Source: Trachelipus rathkii
Taxonomy: Eukaryota; Arthropoda; Malacostraca; Isopoda; Trachelipodidae
Direction: 5' to 3'
DNA length: 19,771 nt
Assembly (NCBI GenBank): GCA_015478945.1
Contig: JABUQX010113430.1
Span: 5,001-24,771, forward strand
Part shown: in pieces, positions 17,545 to 19,771 of the stretch
Layout of the letters: every line of letters starts with the position of its first letter
Position numbering within the stretch: position 1 is the stretch's first letter
Notes under the pieces: model-generated
What the model was told of the DNA's origin: nothing
Databases searched by the model: none
Seen by the model: only the letters and a program-made list of their open reading frames with translations
Position numbers and translations under genes: made by a program

Positions 17545-17633
17545 AAACACAAGGTTTGAGGACCACACGAAGGATACTACTAGGACAATACTCTTTCTTT
17601 GGCGAATGCTCTACCATTGAGCTATCAAGCGCT
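17545..17633 (-). repeat. tRNA-like SINE head (A and B boxes)
   Basis: On the minus strand TAGCTCAATGGTAGAGC (A box, about 17608-17624) follows GCGCTTGA. GGTCCTCAAACC (17553-17564) resembles a B box about 60 bp further. The D-arm matches typical tRNA genes, but the T-arm and cloverleaf spacing are imperfect and the segment is too long for a normal tRNA. A tRNA-derived SINE head or tRNA pseudogene fits best. Confidence 0.45.
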
Positions 17634-17641
17634 TTTATATA

Positions 17642-17811
17642 AATAAATATAAAAATAAAATAATATATATATATATATATAATATATATATATATAATTA
17701 TTTATATATATATTAATATATATATATATAATATATATATATATATATAAGTATTATATATATATATACTGTTATATAATAATATATTATATAATATGAT
17801 ATATATATATG

Positions 17812-17846
<35 letters not shown>

Positions 17847-17888
17847 TATATATATATATTATAATATATATAATATAATATATTATAT
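17642..17888. repeat. (AT)n array
   Basis: Imperfect TA array next to the tRNA-like head. Tyr/Ile frames are artefacts. Confidence 0.93.
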
Positions 17889-17904
17889 ACAAATCATATA
17901 TACA

Positions 17905-18060
17905 AATACATAGAACACTACCATCATAAGCATTAATATCACTAACATCAACCATCACTAACACTATTATCAATATTACCATCAGTAATACTAATTATAC
18001 CATCACTAACACTAATTATATATTAGCGAATATTATCATCAATAACTAACAACTAACAAT
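17905..18060. repeat. Degenerate CATCACTAACACTAATTAT-type tandem repeat
   Basis: Repeated ACCATCACTAACACTA and ATTATCAATATTACC variants in tandem, with drift in unit length. Confidence 0.6.
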
Positions 18061-18290
18061 ATAGCACTATTGTTAAATAACTTAAATTACACTAATTTAA
18101 TAACCACAATCACTGTCACTATTATTATTATAATTTTTTACTCAGATTGTAAATCTTTTACTTCGTCAAAATATATGTGATCCGAATTTTGATTTTAACT
18201 ACATGACTCAAAATCCTTGCCGAAATTTCTTTGGTTTTATTTTTCTGTGGTGGAGTCTTTTTCGTCCCTAATGAAGATTACTACATATTC

Positions 18291-18410
18291 TTATATATAT
18301 ATATAATATATATATATATATACTATATATACTATAATATATATATAATATTTAATAATATATTAATATATATTTTTAAATATATATATCTATATATACA
18401 TATATATATA

Positions 18411-18471
<61 letters not shown>

Positions 18472-18498
18472 TATATATATATATATAATATATATATA
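18291..18498. repeat. (AT)n array beside solo PolB-element terminus
   Basis: Imperfect TA array ending about 40 bp before the conserved terminal motif of the third element copy. Confidence 0.93.
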
Positions 18499-18534
18499 GG
18501 TGAGTGGTGGGGTCAAATATAATTTGCCACTAAT

Positions 18535-18806
18535 TACGCTTTTCGATATGAAGAAATAAGAGTTTTAGTCTGAAACTTGGAATATAATGTGATTATCGGG
18601 ATAGTGAAGCTCGAATCCGTTGGTAGAATTTCAAGTCTGTGATGTATATAGAGGGTGCGTCACCCCCGAGGGGTGGACACCGATATTGCGCTTACGCGCC
18701 TTGTTGTTTGATCTGAGGTGGGTGAGTTTAAGCCTAACGAGAGTTAGATTTCGAGTGTGATGAGTCAATCTCGGCGTAGCCGAGAGTACGTCAGTTTTTA
18801 GATTGT
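18535..18806 (+). mobile_element. Solo, diverged terminus of the PolB-element family
   Basis: CTTTTCGATATGAAG (18539-18553), AAACTTGGAATATAAT, TTTCAAGTCTGT, ATATAGAGGG, GCGCTTACGC and the two hairpins (18653-18665 and 18769-18785) follow the left TIR in the same order, with a deletion of about 130 bp between the hairpins. It breaks off at an ATT array. It is either a truncated second copy or a small non-autonomous derivative. Confidence 0.8.
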
Positions 18807-18825
18807 TCAATTAAAAACTTTACAA

Positions 18826-18827
<2 letters not shown>

Positions 18828-18859
<32 letters not shown>

Positions 18860-18902
18860 TTTTATTATGTATTATTATTATATTATTATTATTATTATTA
18901 TT
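18828..18902. repeat. (ATT)n microsatellite
   Basis: Near-perfect ATT/TTA units bordering the inner edge of the solo terminus. Confidence 0.95.
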
Positions 18903-19771
18903 AGGTTGAAGAAAGTGGAAGGACCCCTTCTACCTATCTTTTCGTCACTTTCTGCTTTCTCCAGGCGTCAGGCGTCTTGCCATAGCGTTCGAGAGTCAAT
19001 ACTGGTCGTCATTGCAATTCATGGCCTTTGTTTCGGCGGGCTACCTTCTACGCGCTCTTGGCTTCAGGGAGCGGGCAGCAGGGGCCAGAACAGCTCTGCA
19101 ACGGGTCGGGCGCGCGCGCCGGAACCGCGCCGTCCCGGGTTGGAACCGGAATCGGGCGGGTCCGGACACCTGGGACGGGGCGGCCGGCAGATGCTCGCCG
19201 GCAGGCTGGGCATACGACTGCTGCATAGCGCTTTCGCTTATGGAGGCTGTTGAATTGCGGGCAAACCTAAAGTGACACCCGTTGGCTGAATACAATACCA
19301 GCGGTATTGTAGAAGTCTATGAAAACCGATAATATAGATATCGAGAGCGTCTAAAGACAAGGAAGACTGACACAGTGATGGAAGGCAAGAAGTGACGTAG
19401 AAGGATCATGTGAGTAGGAACGGGTCTTTCTGATGTTGACCAATGCAGTCGTGAATATCAAGCTCGTCCTATCATCGGTCAGTGGCCTGAATGAATAAAT
19501 AATAATATTTATACTTTAATGGAGCTACAAATAGTTGCACAACTCGGTATATATCTAAATAATAGCATAAGGCTAAGTATCTTGGCTCTCTCGAGGTTTG
19601 ACGTCGTGCGTGCGAGGACGTGCTAGTGAGGTTTTGGCGGAGGACTATGCGTGTCGGTAGAGAACTACTGCTGGGAGCTATCGTGGGCTGGGGTCGGCTA
19701 AAATAGGCAGTGCGGGCCCTAATGACTTGGCACTCGCGAGAGTCGGATTCAATCCATTGACGAGCACTGTG
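18903..19771. other. Unassigned sequence with a GC- and CpG-rich core
   Basis: The core at about 19035-19260 contains GTCGGGCGCGCGCGCCGG and is far richer in GC than the rest of the window. Three overlapping frames are open on the + strand and one on the minus strand, as expected when GC-rich DNA lacks stops, so I do not call a gene. After 19300 the sequence is ordinary; GAATGAATAAATAATAATA near 19488-19508 could be the tail of a retroelement. Confidence 0.35.

Noticed and set aside
17905..18060. CRISPR-like or satellite array
   Set aside because: Units drift continuously without fixed repeats and unique spacers, and the context is eukaryotic.
19012..19295. Overlapping Arg/Ala/Gly-rich frames as a gene
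   Set aside because: Three or more frames are open together because of high GC, with no motif or start context favouring one.

Overview
The window reads as repeat-dense eukaryotic nuclear DNA, most likely from an arthropod and plausibly a decapod crustacean. The reasons are the very high microsatellite load (long AT, AAT, CTT, CA/TG and CT arrays), Jockey-type non-LTR retrotransposon remnants, a protein family I associate with arthropod genomes, and the absence of bacterial gene organisation. Species and host are inferences. Almost nothing here is an intact gene: most coding signal lies in broken mobile elements, plus one short host-like exon (RNF207-like B-box, 630-772, +).

The main structure is a three-layer nest. 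The outer layer is a Jockey-type reverse transcriptase on the + strand, split into 1876-2183 and 14870-15802. The middle layer is a CACTA-like DNA transposon (2184-14869). It has 12-bp terminal inverted repeats beginning CACTATGTA, a TTA duplication on both sides, and the two halves of one minus-strand protein (N-terminal part 14321-14526, C-terminal part 2446-3467). The inner layer is a 9.5-kb element (about 4505-14039) with terminal inverted repeats of about 1.9 and 2.2 kb. Its only recognisable gene is a family-B DNA polymerase (7391-11625, +) of the protein-primed Maverick/Polinton/adintovirus type, frameshifted but with every exonuclease and polymerase motif still visible. AT arrays flank this inner element (3468-4062 and 14041-14320).

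The long inverted repeats are the most unusual part. Their outer 600 bp hold a series of short hairpins, followed by a GGAGTC-type hexamer tract, a long polypurine tract, T-rich repeats and a CA array. A third, diverged copy of the terminus lies alone at 18535-18806. Two of its hairpins carry paired substitutions that keep the stems, so the structures look selected.

To the right, a second Jockey-type copy (15932-17135, -) meets the first tail to tail across an AT array. After it come a CT array, a tRNA-like SINE head (17545-17633, -), more AT arrays, the solo terminus, an ATT array and an unassigned GC-rich stretch (19035-19260). The scattered single-base frameshifts could be genuine decay or indel errors in a long-read assembly; the sequence alone cannot separate these.
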